DNA of 64,000 nt from Bacteroidia bacterium. Lineage in GTDB: Bacteria; Bacteroidota; Bacteroidia; J057. How positions within the stretch are numbered: position 1 is the first letter of the stretch; each line of letters begins with the position of its first letter. The translations under genes and the position numbers were made by a program. The stretch covers positions 1 to 64,000 of the forward strand of contig JALEFZ010000045.1 in NCBI GenBank assembly GCA_022760475.1. The letters are read 5' to 3'. Below, piece by piece: positions 33,564 through 43,010 of the stretch. The notes beneath the pieces are model-generated. The model was given only the letters and a program-made list of their open reading frames with translations, was not told the origin of the DNA and searched no databases.

Positions 33564-36191
33564 ATGGAGATTGCAAAAAAGTATTCCCCTAAAGACATTG
33601 AAGACAAGTGGTATGAGGCATGGATAAATGCCAAGGTCTTTAAATCGACTCCCGACGAAAGAGAGTCATACACCATCGTGATACCTCCTCCAAATGTAAC
33701 CGGAGTCCTTCACATGGGACATATGCTTAATAATACCATCCAGGATGTCCTTATCCGTCGTGCACGGATGAAAGGCTTTAATGCTTGCTGGGTACCTGGA
33801 ACTGATCATGCGTCTATTGCTACTGAGGCAAAAGTCGTAAGGATGCTGCGAGAGCAAGGGATCAAAAAATCTGACCTAAGCCGAGATGAATTCCTTGGAC
33901 ATGCCTTTGAGTGGAAAGAAAAGTACGGTGGAATCATCCTGAAACAACTTAGAAAGTTAGGTGCCAGTTGCGATTGGGATCGCACGTCTTTTACCATGGA
34001 CCCTGAATATTCCAAGTCTGTAATCCAGGTATTCGTCGACTTGTACAACAAGGGGTATATATACCGTGCCAATCGCATGGTAAACTGGGATCCTGTTGCC
34101 AAAACTGCGCTTTCAGATGAGGAAGTAATCTTTAAAGAGAAAGATGGACTCTTGTACCATGTCAGGTATGAGGTAGAGGGAATGGAAGGAGAGTACCTGA
34201 CCATTGCAACTACCAGACCTGAAACCATACTGGCAGATACAGCAGTTGCTGTCCATCCGGATGATGAGCGCTATAAGCACTTACACGGTAAAAAAGCCAT
34301 TATACCCATTGTAAATAGAGCGGTTCCCATCATTACGGATGATTATGTGGAGATGGAATTTGGAACGGGTGCCTTGAAAGTTACCCCAGCACATGATGTA
34401 AATGACTATGAAATTGGTCAGAGGCATGAGTTAGAGGTAATCGAATGTCTGAACGATGATGGAACCATCTCTGACAACTTTCCTTCCTACAAAGGCATGG
34501 ACAGGTTTAAGGTACGTAAACAGATTGCCAAAGACCTGGATGCCTCAGGACACTTGGTGGAGAAGAAGCAGTACAAAAATTCAGTGGGGCACTCAGAAAG
34601 AACTGATGCAGTCATTGAGCCAAGGTTATCCTTGCAGTGGTGGCTGGATATGAAGAAGGTTTCAGGCCCGGCACTAGATGCGGTTAACAATGGGGATGTT
34701 GAATTGGTTCCTGCCAAGTTTATCAATACCTACCGCCATTGGATGGAAAATGTAAAGGACTGGTGTCTCTCCCGTCAGTTGTGGTGGGGGCATCAAATCC
34801 CGGCTTATTACATCAAAGGTACCAATGAACACGTAGTTGCAGAGAGCGCAGAGGCTGCCCTGGAGTTGGCAAAGGCCAAAACAGGGAAAAAGTCACTGAC
34901 GATGGCGGACTTGAAGCAGGATGAAGATGTCCTGGATACCTGGGCTTCTTCCTGGCTTTGGCCGATATCTGTATTCAAGGGACTTACTCAGCCTGAAAAC
35001 GAGGATATCAAGTATTACTATCCGACTGATGTACTGGTTACGGCTCCTGAGATCCTGTTTTTCTGGGTAGCCAGGATGATCATTTCGGGTATGGAATACA
35101 TGGGAGAGCGTCCATTCAAGCATGTTTACCTTACGGGTATTGTAAGGGATAAGCAGCGTAGGAAGATGTCCAAGTCATTGGGCAACTCTCCTGATCCCCT
35201 GGATCTGATTGCAGAAAACGGCGCAGATGGTGTTCGATTCGGCATGCTATTTTCCTCTCCCGCTGGGAATGACCTCTTATTTGACGAGAGTCAGGTCGAG
35301 CAAGGGAGAAACTTCGCCAATAAGATCTGGAATGCCTTCCGCTTCCTTAAATCATTGGAGCTATCCGAAGCCGAACCAAGCCGCAGAGAAGCCTTGGCCA
35401 TCGAATGGCTGAAAAATAGGGTGCTGGAAGTAGGGGTAGAGATAGAGGAATACTATGACAAGTTCCGTTTGTCTGACGCCCTGAGGAGCATTTACAAGCT
35501 GATCTGGGATGACTATTGTTCCTGGTTTCTTGAAATGATCAAACCCAATTATGGCGATCCAATTTCCAAAAAGGTATTAGACAGTGCCATCGATATCTTC
35601 GAAGATCTTCTGAAAATCCTTCATCCGTTTATGCCATTCCTGACTGAGGAGTTGTATCATGAGGTTAGAGATAGGGAAGAAGAGGACTTTATCTGTGTGA
35701 CTCAGATGCCTGATTTCCAGTTTGAAGCTAAATCCATACTTCAGGAGATGGAACTGATCAAGGAAGTTATTAGTGCTGTGAGGAACTTCAGGGCCTCCAA
35801 ACAGATTTCTCCCAAGGAAAGCATTGAGCTGTATATCAGTACACCAGAAGAAAAAGTCTTCGAGACCTATTCCGAAATTCTGGTACAGCTACTCAATACT
35901 TCAAAGATTGAATTCGTAAGTGAGAAAGTTTCCGGAGCGGGTTCCATCAGGGTTAAGAATCACGAGTTCTATATTCCTTTATTGAATGTAGATGTGGAGG
36001 CAGAAAAGGATAAAATCCTGAAAGAAATTGAGTATACAGAAGGCTTTTTGAAGTCAGTCATGAAAAAGCTGTCTAATGAGCGTTTCGTTTCAAATGCACC
36101 TGAGAAGGTTGTTAACCTGGAGAAGAAAAAACAATCTGACGCAGAGGAAAAGTTGAGCTTACTCCGTAAAAGTCTGGAAGAACTGGGCTAG
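33564..36191 (+). CDS. valS: Valyl-tRNA synthetase
   Basis: 875 residues, normal length. The class I signatures are His-Met-Gly-His at 50-53 (PPPNVTGVLHMGHML) and KMSKS at 534-538 (RRKMSKSLGNSPDPL). The editing domain has TTRPETILADTAVAVHPDD. The C-terminus is the valyl-specific coiled coil (ILKEIEYTEGFLKSVMKKLSNERFVSNAPEKVV). It charges tRNA-Val with valine and hydrolyses Thr-tRNA-Val. A single-gene unit with a strong terminator; no T-box leader was seen. Confidence 0.98.
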   Translation: MEIAKKYSPKDIEDKWYEAWINAKVFKSTPDERESYTIVIPPPNVTGVLHMGHMLNNTIQDVLIRRARMKGFNACWVPGTDHASIATEAKVVRMLREQGIKKSDLSRDEFLGHAFEWKEKYGGIILKQLRKLGASCDWDRTSFTMDPEYSKSVIQVFVDLYNKGYIYRANRMVNWDPVAKTALSDEEVIFKEKDGLLYHVRYEVEGMEGEYLTIATTRPETILADTAVAVHPDDERYKHLHGKKAIIPIVNRAVPIITDDYVEMEFGTGALKVTPAHDVNDYEIGQRHELEVIECLNDDGTISDNFPSYKGMDRFKVRKQIAKDLDASGHLVEKKQYKNSVGHSERTDAVIEPRLSLQWWLDMKKVSGPALDAVNNGDVELVPAKFINTYRHWMENVKDWCLSRQLWWGHQIPAYYIKGTNEHVVAESAEAALELAKAKTGKKSLTMADLKQDEDVLDTWASSWLWPISVFKGLTQPENEDIKYYYPTDVLVTAPEILFFWVARMIISGMEYMGERPFKHVYLTGIVRDKQRRKMSKSLGNSPDPLDLIAENGADGVRFGMLFSSPAGNDLLFDESQVEQGRNFANKIWNAFRFLKSLELSEAEPSRREALAIEWLKNRVLEVGVEIEEYYDKFRLSDALRSIYKLIWDDYCSWFLEMIKPNYGDPISKKVLDSAIDIFEDLLKILHPFMPFLTEELYHEVRDREEEDFICVTQMPDFQFEAKSILQEMELIKEVISAVRNFRASKQISPKESIELYISTPEEKVFETYSEILVQLLNTSKIEFVSEKVSGAGSIRVKNHEFYIPLLNVDVEAEKDKILKEIEYTEGFLKSVMKKLSNERFVSNAPEKVVNLEKKKQSDAEEKLSLLRKSLEELG

Positions 36192-36220
36192 CGTTTTTTG
36201 CGTTCTCGATTGAAATTTAT

Positions 36221-36268
36221 ATGCCTTTCTTTTGGCGGAGCATTCCGCTGGAAGAAAGGCTATTTTTT
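36221..36268 (+). terminator. Strong terminator after valS
   Basis: GCCTTTCTT (36223-36231) pairs with AAGAAAGGC (36252-36260), with an inner GCGGA/TCCGC stem and a 4-base loop, followed by TATTTTTTTC. Confidence 0.93.
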
Positions 36269-36428
36269 TCATTAGCAGGAAGGCAAACTTATAAAAAGAG
36301 GGATTTAAGAGAGCAAAAGCAAACCACTAAGAATCACATATGGACATTCACCCTTAAAGCCAGAGTTGGCCAATTTCATTGATATTTAGATTAATTCATA
36401 TATTGGTATAAGTTCTAAGCCCAATAAA

Positions 36429-38219
36429 ATGAAAAACCTCCTTACCTATTGCCTCCTTTCTCTTTGTGTAATTGCTGCTCAAGCACAGTGGATTGACTCC
36501 GTCAGGCTTACTCCTACAAACCTATTAGACTGTGTTCCCTTCACAGTTACTGCCCACTGTACAGAGGGCTGCATCAACAGTGTAATCAACGGTTCTACCA
36601 TTTCCGTTTCAGGGAGTACTATTACCATGGACATCAGCGTAACGCCTTTGCCCATTTGTTTGGGAGCCATTACCTTCTTTAGCGAAAGTCAAAACCTCAC
36701 GGTTACTGCAGGAACCTATACCCTGAATGTCAACTATGTGAGAGGGGGAAGCGTTACCAATACAATTACCAGATCCCTTGTCGTAGGAAGCTGCTGCCCT
36801 GCTGATCCGAGCTTTACACAAAACATAAGTGGAAATATTTGTAATGGGGACAGTATCATGTTTTCTGCCTCATCTCTTACCCAAAACTCATATAGATGGA
36901 AGGTGAATGGCGATTCTGTAGGAGCTACCACCGAATTGAATTATACTTTTTCCCCTTCCGGCCAATATACCGTTACCTTGATTACCTCTGACGGAACCTG
37001 TGATGATTCTTCTTCTGTGAATGTCAATGTGGGTGATTATCCCAGCATTGTTTTGGATTCAATCATAGACGAAGACTGTGCGGCTGCCAATAATGGGAAA
37101 GTAAATATATCTGTATCAGGAGGCATCCCCCCTTATAGCTTTCAGTGGGAAAATGGGGTCTTGCTTCAGAATCAAACCCTTGCACCTGGAGGTCCCATCT
37201 GGGTAGAAGTGAGGGACAACTACGGCTGTGCCAGTAGAGATACTTTTGTCGTCGGCACAGGCAATGGTGTAACAGCCGATTTCTCCTTCAAAGACAGATT
37301 TGTCCTATGTATAGACGATTCCCTTGACCTGACCAACCTTAGTAGTGGAGGAAACAGTTTCCAATGGTACCAAAATGGAGCTTTGCTTTCGGTCTTGAGA
37401 GACCTGAGGGTTGCCTACGACAGCGCAGGAGTTTATGAAATGCGCTTGATAGCCATAGAGGGGGCATGTAGAGATACTGCTTCGGAGACCCTTACAGCCA
37501 TTGAACCTGGAACTTTGTCTGCAAATGTTACCAATCCTTCCTGCCCAGGTTTGGCAAATGGTGAAATTGACCTAACCCTCACCGGAGGCTTAAGCCCTTA
37601 TGCTTATTCGTGGAACATCGGTTCTGGAATGGAGGACCTTACCATGTTGGATTCCGGGACTTATTCTGTACTTATAACCGATTCTGCGCTTTGCCGAGTT
37701 CAGGACACCTTTAGGCTTGATTTGTTGAGCAATGGAATTATGGGTGATCTTTCTTTTACCCGCCCCAATGATACAGTATATTTTCGGGACTTGTCAGATT
37801 CTACAGCAGTGAGTTGGTCATGGGATTTTGGAGATGGGAGTACAAGCAGCTTGCAAAACCCTGCTCATGTCTATGAAGAGACCCAGGAATTTATGGCTTG
37901 CCTTACTGTAACGGATGCGGCTGGTTGTATGGATACCGTCTGTACAACAGTAAATTACACCGTTGGAATTGAGGAAGAGTTGAGCGATGGAATTAATATT
38001 TTTCCTAATCCATTCCAAGATCAACTGAGGATCTCGTTTGAAAACAACTTGGGAGAATTCAAACTTAGTCTGTACGACCTTCAAGGGAAGTTGCACATAA
38101 GCCGTAGCCTGAATGGGGTGGAAAATATCCTTGATTTGACCAAATTTCAGAAGGGTGTGTATATAATGAAACTTGAAGGAAAATCCTGGACTCGTTCCAA
38201 GGTCATTATTAAGCAATAG
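36429..38219 (+). CDS. T9SS-secreted surface protein with PKD and SprB repeats, type A sorting tail
   Basis: 596 residues. Signal peptide MKNLLTYCLLSLCVIAAQAQ; then two PKD-like modules (near 135-200 and 285-355) alternating with two SprB-type repeats (near 205-275, and 365-430 with NPSCPGLANGEIDLTLTGGLSPYAYSW). A third PKD has the canonical WDFGDGSTSSLQNPAHVY. The last about 80 residues (INIFPNPFQDQLRISF ... YDLQGKL ... KGVYIMKLEGKSWTRSKVIIKQ) form a type A T9SS sorting domain, so the protein should pass the outer membrane by T9SS and be cut and attached. The role is probably adhesive. Many cysteines may pair outside the cell. Confidence 0.93.
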   Translation: MKNLLTYCLLSLCVIAAQAQWIDSVRLTPTNLLDCVPFTVTAHCTEGCINSVINGSTISVSGSTITMDISVTPLPICLGAITFFSESQNLTVTAGTYTLNVNYVRGGSVTNTITRSLVVGSCCPADPSFTQNISGNICNGDSIMFSASSLTQNSYRWKVNGDSVGATTELNYTFSPSGQYTVTLITSDGTCDDSSSVNVNVGDYPSIVLDSIIDEDCAAANNGKVNISVSGGIPPYSFQWENGVLLQNQTLAPGGPIWVEVRDNYGCASRDTFVVGTGNGVTADFSFKDRFVLCIDDSLDLTNLSSGGNSFQWYQNGALLSVLRDLRVAYDSAGVYEMRLIAIEGACRDTASETLTAIEPGTLSANVTNPSCPGLANGEIDLTLTGGLSPYAYSWNIGSGMEDLTMLDSGTYSVLITDSALCRVQDTFRLDLLSNGIMGDLSFTRPNDTVYFRDLSDSTAVSWSWDFGDGSTSSLQNPAHVYEETQEFMACLTVTDAAGCMDTVCTTVNYTVGIEEELSDGINIFPNPFQDQLRISFENNLGEFKLSLYDLQGKLHISRSLNGVENILDLTKFQKGVYIMKLEGKSWTRSKVIIKQ

Positions 38220-38299
38220 TTAACAAAATTGGATTTGGAGGCAAATTTCATTTTTGAGAATTATATTGAGATTATTATCCATCCATACCACTTGCTTGA

Positions 38300-38794
38300 A
38301 TGAATCCCCTTAGTGAAATCATTCTTCTAGGAGACACTCGTCTTCATGAGGCCTGCTCAGAGGTTAAAGAGGAAGAGCTTCCTTCCTTGTTGCCCGTGAT
38401 CAAAAAAATGCATGGCCTTATTCTGGAATTCAGGAAAGTTTATGGCTTTGGGAGGGCCATAGCTGCTCCTCAAATTGGTGTCCTTAAACGAATGATCGTT
38501 AAAAACTTGCCGGGTGACATTGCTCAGGTTTATTTTAACCCCAGGATCACAGGCTTTAGCAAAGAAAGGATGGAATTGTGGGACAATTGTATGTCGTTTC
38601 CTAACCTCTACGTAAAATTAGAAAGGAGCAAATGGATTAAAATGTCATATAGGGACATTACCTGGAACCTAAAGGAGGTTACCCTGGATGGAGATGATTC
38701 AGAACTTCTTCAACATGAGATTGACCACCTGGATGGAATTTTATCCATTGACAGGGCAGGAGGGAGCCATGACATGAAGTGGGTCTTCAATTAA
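38300..38794 (+). CDS. Divergent peptide-deformylase-family protein
   Basis: 164 residues. Metal and catalytic residues are kept: Gln58 in AIAAPQIG, Cys97 in the motif 2 position, and His139/Glu140/His143 in LLQHEIDHLDG. But motif 1, usually GxGLAAxQ, reads GRAIAAPQ, and motif 2, usually EGCLS, reads DNCMS. Canonical enzymes remove formyl from new N-terminal methionine using Fe2+. The retained ligands suggest an active hydrolase, but the changed motifs line the substrate cleft and may alter the target, as in type III-like paralogues. No fmt gene lies next to it, as is common for the housekeeping def. Its stop overlaps the stop of the convergent gene. Confidence 0.8.
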   Translation: MNPLSEIILLGDTRLHEACSEVKEEELPSLLPVIKKMHGLILEFRKVYGFGRAIAAPQIGVLKRMIVKNLPGDIAQVYFNPRITGFSKERMELWDNCMSFPNLYVKLERSKWIKMSYRDITWNLKEVTLDGDDSELLQHEIDHLDGILSIDRAGGSHDMKWVFN

Positions 38795-39504
38795 TTTCTT
38801 CCGCAGGAAAAATTACCTTCTTTCCCGAGGTCCATCCACCAGGCTGAAAAGCTACTTGCCAGAAACTTGCCTGTACCTGATTTGGCAGAGTAGAAATCAA
38901 AATACTTTTTGCTGACTTTGTCATTTATTTTATCTAGACAAATGTGGGATCTGTGTAGGACCTTATTGTCCTTGGGAGAAATGATCAGAAAGTCAAAATT
39001 TGCGACTTCAATGGGAATCCTTTCTGTAACCATCCTGTTTGACTGGATGTAGACAGATCTATGTATCCTGCTTTTGAGTTGGTACTTTTCCAGGTACAAT
39101 ACATAGTCCAGGTTCTTCAATTCTTCATAATCCCCATAGAGTTTTTGCTCACTGCTATCATAGGCTGCTCTAAAAATCAAGCCGTATTTAGGGATGGCAT
39201 TCATGAAATATGCCGTATCGGTATTCAAAATGTTAGGAAGTTCCTTTTCCAGCAAAATACCCAATTGGATAATGATTTCATTTTTGAATTTACCCGTGTA
39301 TGACCTATCCTCATCACCTTGCTTTAGAAATTGGGCATATTTCAGGTTAAATACAGGGTCTAATGAGAAATTTTTACCGGAGATATAAAAACCAACCTTC
39401 TTGTTTTTCAACATTTCTGTCTGTTGACCCATGACAGGGCAAAAGGTAAAGGCCAACATGACTATAAGAAGTAGTCCGGTAGAGAAGACTCTGGAAATTA
39501 GCAT
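38791..39504 (-). CDS. Exported protein of unknown function
   Basis: 237 residues with a signal peptide (MLISRVFSTGLLLIVMLAFTFCPVMGQ). The body is mixed and Lys/Tyr-rich, with NKKVGFYISGKNFSLDPVF near the start, a central IPKYGLIFRAAYDSSEQKLYGDYEELKNLDYVLYLEKY and a repeated Lys-Tyr-Phe-Asp-Phe area. No known domain recognised. It follows the lipoprotein gene at 40235 by 23 bases and is probably co-transcribed. It could serve in the periplasm or be a soluble secreted protein. Confidence 0.7.
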   Translation of the reverse strand: MLISRVFSTGLLLIVMLAFTFCPVMGQQTEMLKNKKVGFYISGKNFSLDPVFNLKYAQFLKQGDEDRSYTGKFKNEIIIQLGILLEKELPNILNTDTAYFMNAIPKYGLIFRAAYDSSEQKLYGDYEELKNLDYVLYLEKYQLKSRIHRSVYIQSNRMVTERIPIEVANFDFLIISPKDNKVLHRSHICLDKINDKVSKKYFDFYSAKSGTGKFLASSFSAWWMDLGKEGNFSCGRN

Positions 39505-39527
39505 AGGATTTTTGGGTTTGGCTGGGT

Positions 39528-40235
39528 TTAGTTATGTTCTACGATCTCTTCATAATGAATCATGCTCTCAGAGTCATTGAATGGATCACCTCCTCCTGAG
39601 TTAAAGATAAGCCTCCTGTCGTATTTTTTTATCAAGCCTATATCAGGGGCATAGATTTCATAAGAGTAAATATTGAAAATTCCTTCCCGTCTTTCGCGTA
39701 GTACCATGACACATTGCTCATAGCTCTTCCCTCGAATGGAAACTGTGGTATCAATGCTCTGATAAGTAAATAACTGGTCGTCAAGATTATTGAACAGATT
39801 ACCATTCCAAACTACAGATGTAAATACAGGAAAGCGCAAGACCATGGTCCTATTATTGTCTTCGATTCTCTCCGCAAAATAGCTTGTCCCGTCCAAGGGC
39901 TCTACAAATTGGGTGAATACCTGTGAAGGGGTGAATTGGTATTCTGTTCCAAATTCTTCTGGCGAAGTATAGCTTTCTACCCTTACAACAGTTCTTCCCC
40001 GAAGATCTGTTGTGGTATCTCCAATTTCTTCTTTTTTGAAAAATTTGTCTACAATGGGAAAGTTAATGCCATCGGTGGTAAAGGTAGTATCCTCAACATA
40101 CATGATTCTAAATTTGCCTTTTTCATTTGGGAAAATGCGATAAGTATGTTCAGGGATAATGGATTGAGACCTGTTACAGGCCATAAATAGCAAGGTAGCT
40201 GAAAGAATTAGGACAGGAAATATGAATCTTGGCAT
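39528..40235 (-). CDS. Hypothetical lipoprotein
   Basis: 235 residues with the lipobox LLFMAC (Cys20). The mature part is beta-rich, with many Tyr/Phe-ending strands (YRIFPNEKGKFRIMYVEDTTF, TVVRVESYTSPEEF, LRFPVFTSVVWNGNLF, IYSYEIYAPDIGLIKKYDRR), the look of a lipocalin-like or beta-propeller-like periplasmic fold. No family could be named. It is the first gene of a two-gene minus-strand unit with 38791-39504. Confidence 0.72.
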   Translation of the reverse strand: MPRFIFPVLILSATLLFMACNRSQSIIPEHTYRIFPNEKGKFRIMYVEDTTFTTDGINFPIVDKFFKKEEIGDTTTDLRGRTVVRVESYTSPEEFGTEYQFTPSQVFTQFVEPLDGTSYFAERIEDNNRTMVLRFPVFTSVVWNGNLFNNLDDQLFTYQSIDTTVSIRGKSYEQCVMVLRERREGIFNIYSYEIYAPDIGLIKKYDRRLIFNSGGGDPFNDSESMIHYEEIVEHN

Positions 40236-40359
40236 GAAGTATTCGTTCTTTTACAATATTCGGAATGTTGTGCCTCTTTCTCAATTTGAAATCCTACTTC
40301 ATATAACGTAGGATTGGTGGTATTCGTGTTAACTCAATCAGGTGGCTTTATATAGCAAA

Positions 40360-40389
40360 ATGCTGCAACAATAAAAAAGGTTGCAGCAT
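40360..40389 (-). terminator. Terminator after the gliding-type T9SS cargo gene
   Basis: ATGCTGCAAC (40360-40369) and GTTGCAGCAT (40380-40389) form a perfect 10-bp stem. Read on the minus strand it is followed by TTTGC. It sits just past the stop of the gene at 40423. Confidence 0.8.
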
Positions 40390-40422
40390 TCGCAAAAAAA
40401 CTTTGAACTTAAGTGGTCAGAA

Positions 40423-42720
40423 TTACCTCACAAGGGTAACCGTACCAAGTTCCTCTATCTTTTTCCCTCCCGGTAAATCTGCTTCCAGTCGGTAGATATA
40501 TACACCTTCAGGGGCAGGGCTACCACTTCTCAGATTTCCATCCCAGGAATTCGAAGGGTCATTGGATTCAAAAATTGAAACACCCCATTTGTTATAAATG
40601 GCCAGGGTGAAATTTTGTAGTGAAGTCCCTTTGATTTCAAAGAAATCATTGAATCCATCCTGGTTAGGCGTGAAAGCACTGGCAGCAAAGCTCTGTCCAT
40701 CAGCCGTAACCACATATGGCCCTAGCAGAAGTGAGTCAATACAACTGCTGTCAGCATTGATTGCCTTAAGTTGGACGAAGTAACTTCCTGTATCTGCATA
40801 GGTGTGGCTAGGGTTGAATTCTCCAGATTGGTTTCCATCTCCAAAGTCCCAGAAATAGGAAGCACCGCCTTCGGAATTATTCAGAAAGCGGAAGGTCGCA
40901 CTGCTCAATACAACCGGATCAAGGGTATCGGGAGTAGCTCGGAAGTTGGCTCGGATGAAGTCTTCTGATTCTATGACCACAAAACTCCTTCGGAGACATC
41001 CCTCTTCATCAATCACTTCCAGGTTATACACCCCTTCACTAAGTCTACTTACTGATGGGCCTCTTTGAATGGGATCAGTTTCCCAGGTATAAGAAACATT
41101 GCCCCTTGCCCCAGAAACAATAGCTTCAGCCGTACCATCTTCTCTACCAAAGCAGCTTTCATCTGTATGAGTTACCTCAAGGGTGAATCCCGGCTCATCA
41201 ATGACCCTGATGGTATCTGTGATCACGCAGTTAAAGCTGTCTCTTACATTAATGGTATAAACTCCTTCTCCAAGATTTTGGGCGATGGATGAGGATTGTT
41301 GTGGATTGGTTGTCCAGGAATAAATGTAAGGCTGGCTTCCTCCCTGGATGCTAATGCTTGCCTGACCGTTGTTAAGCTCGCAGTAACTGTCTCTGACACT
41401 TAGGTCTGCAATGCTCAAAGGCTCGTTCCCAGGCATGTCAAATGTTCTGATCTGTACACAAGAGTCTGCATCGGTTACAATTACGTTATAGCTTGATCCT
41501 CTCAGTAGATTGTAGGCATATTGAGATGTATCATTGAAGAGTGGTGGGTTTACTGACCAGTCATATAAGAAAGGGGCAGTCCCCTGACTTACGTTTACCC
41601 TCGCTATTCCTTCTCCAAGGCCACAGTTATCTTGTTGTAGGATATCTACCGTAAAAATAGGGCCAGGCCTTGACGTTACCAGTCCATTGATCATGGCGGT
41701 ACAACCATTGGTATCCAGGACGGTAAGCAAATAAGTACCTGCGGCGAGGCTATCAATGGTGCGGGTGGAATCTCCCGTCTCCCAAATGTACCTGTAAGGC
41801 TGGGTACCTCCTAGAGCTGTTCCGGTCAGGGTTCCATCAGGCGAGGTACAACCTTCGGCTGGAGTGGTAAGGAAACCTGCTGTAAGTGTGTCAGGTTCAG
41901 TTACAGTAAATGAATTCAGGTAAATACATCCAGGACCTCCGCCGTCCTCAACCCTTACGAAGTAAGTTCCTTGCTGCAAACCTGTTACAAGGGTATCCAT
42001 ACCCAGGACAGTGGAATCTGAATCCAGCCAGGATATAGAGTAATTCGAATTACCTCCTCTCGGTCTCACGACTGCCTGGGCATCGTTTTGTCCAAAGCAA
42101 CTGACATTATCAAAGTCAAAGCCTACATTGAATCCATTATTGGTGGAATCTACTATTGCCAGCCAATTAAACTGGCAGCCTTCATCATCTGTAATGGTAA
42201 GCAAATAGCTTCCTGTAGAAAGCCCCGTGGCGATTTGGCCTGTTTGATTACCCGTATTGGCATCCCATTGGTAGCTGAATGGTGGAACCCCACCGGTGAT
42301 ATTGCCTACCAATAAGCCTGCCGTACCATTGCCATTAAGACAAGTATCAGGAGTCGTAAAACCTGTCCCTTCAAAAGTTGAGATGAAGGGAACAAAAATC
42401 GCATCACTTGCAAGACATCCATTGGTATCACGAACCTGAACAGTATAAATCTGTCCTCCATTCAATCCTGTAATGGTATCGTTGTTGATGGTTGGATCTG
42501 CTGACCAAATAAATGTCAGGGGACCTGTACCGTTGTGGTTTACAAAGGCAACACCACCCTTACCACATGTATCTGCCTGAAGCAGGGTGATGGTGGCTGC
42601 CGAAACACAATTTACCTTATCAGGGGACATTGGGGTTTTGTCCTCAACGTGATTGGCTTGTGTAAAGTTGATATTTAAGAAAATGCCCAGGATGAGGCTT
42701 AATAGTGTAGCGTATCTCAT
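40423..42720 (-). CDS. T9SS surface protein with seven SprB-like repeats and gliding-type C-terminus
   Basis: 765 residues from the ATG at 42720, which opens the signal peptide MRYATLLSLILGIFLNINFTQA; an upstream in-frame ATG adds nine polar residues. The protein is seven consecutive SprB-type repeats of about 75 residues, each with a leading Cys, a Gly-rich turn, a Tyr-x-Trp strand and an ending Thr-Asp-x-x-Gly-Cys. A PKD module follows (YFWDFGDGNQSGEFNPSHTY), then the gliding-motility-associated C-terminal domain (FTPNQDGFNDFF, LAIYNKWGVSIFES, EGVYIYRLEA). This tail is the type B T9SS signal. Members include SprB-like adhesins moved along the cell in gliding. No gld genes are in the window. 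Confidence 0.94.
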   Translation of the reverse strand: MRYATLLSLILGIFLNINFTQANHVEDKTPMSPDKVNCVSAATITLLQADTCGKGGVAFVNHNGTGPLTFIWSADPTINNDTITGLNGGQIYTVQVRDTNGCLASDAIFVPFISTFEGTGFTTPDTCLNGNGTAGLLVGNITGGVPPFSYQWDANTGNQTGQIATGLSTGSYLLTITDDEGCQFNWLAIVDSTNNGFNVGFDFDNVSCFGQNDAQAVVRPRGGNSNYSISWLDSDSTVLGMDTLVTGLQQGTYFVRVEDGGGPGCIYLNSFTVTEPDTLTAGFLTTPAEGCTSPDGTLTGTALGGTQPYRYIWETGDSTRTIDSLAAGTYLLTVLDTNGCTAMINGLVTSRPGPIFTVDILQQDNCGLGEGIARVNVSQGTAPFLYDWSVNPPLFNDTSQYAYNLLRGSSYNVIVTDADSCVQIRTFDMPGNEPLSIADLSVRDSYCELNNGQASISIQGGSQPYIYSWTTNPQQSSSIAQNLGEGVYTINVRDSFNCVITDTIRVIDEPGFTLEVTHTDESCFGREDGTAEAIVSGARGNVSYTWETDPIQRGPSVSRLSEGVYNLEVIDEEGCLRRSFVVIESEDFIRANFRATPDTLDPVVLSSATFRFLNNSEGGASYFWDFGDGNQSGEFNPSHTYADTGSYFVQLKAINADSSCIDSLLLGPYVVTADGQSFAASAFTPNQDGFNDFFEIKGTSLQNFTLAIYNKWGVSIFESNDPSNSWDGNLRSGSPAPEGVYIYRLEADLPGGKKIEELGTVTLVR

Positions 42721-43010
42721 ACTCAGTTTATGTTCTCCGGGATCCAAGTTTGCTATAATGACCAGACAGGTTATTCCCTACATGCTTGACGAAGGCATTT
42801 GACCCGTCTTTCCTCTCTTATATGTCCTAAAGCAGAGCTTTCCCTAGTAAATTACTTCCAAATCTAATAAATTCCTTTCAGCTCTTGGTGCGAAAAATCC
42901 GACCTTTTGATTATTAACTTGTTTGAGCCAAATTTTATTTTTTGGGAATCCATTCAAACTTGGTCTTATTTGTTCTCTCCTTTTATTTGAAATAGAAGCG
43001 AAACACTAAG

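Noticed and set aside
40423-42720. Possible CRISPR or tandem DNA repeat
   Set aside because: The regularity is at protein level (SprB repeats of about 75 residues); the DNA copies are diverged and have no spacer structure.
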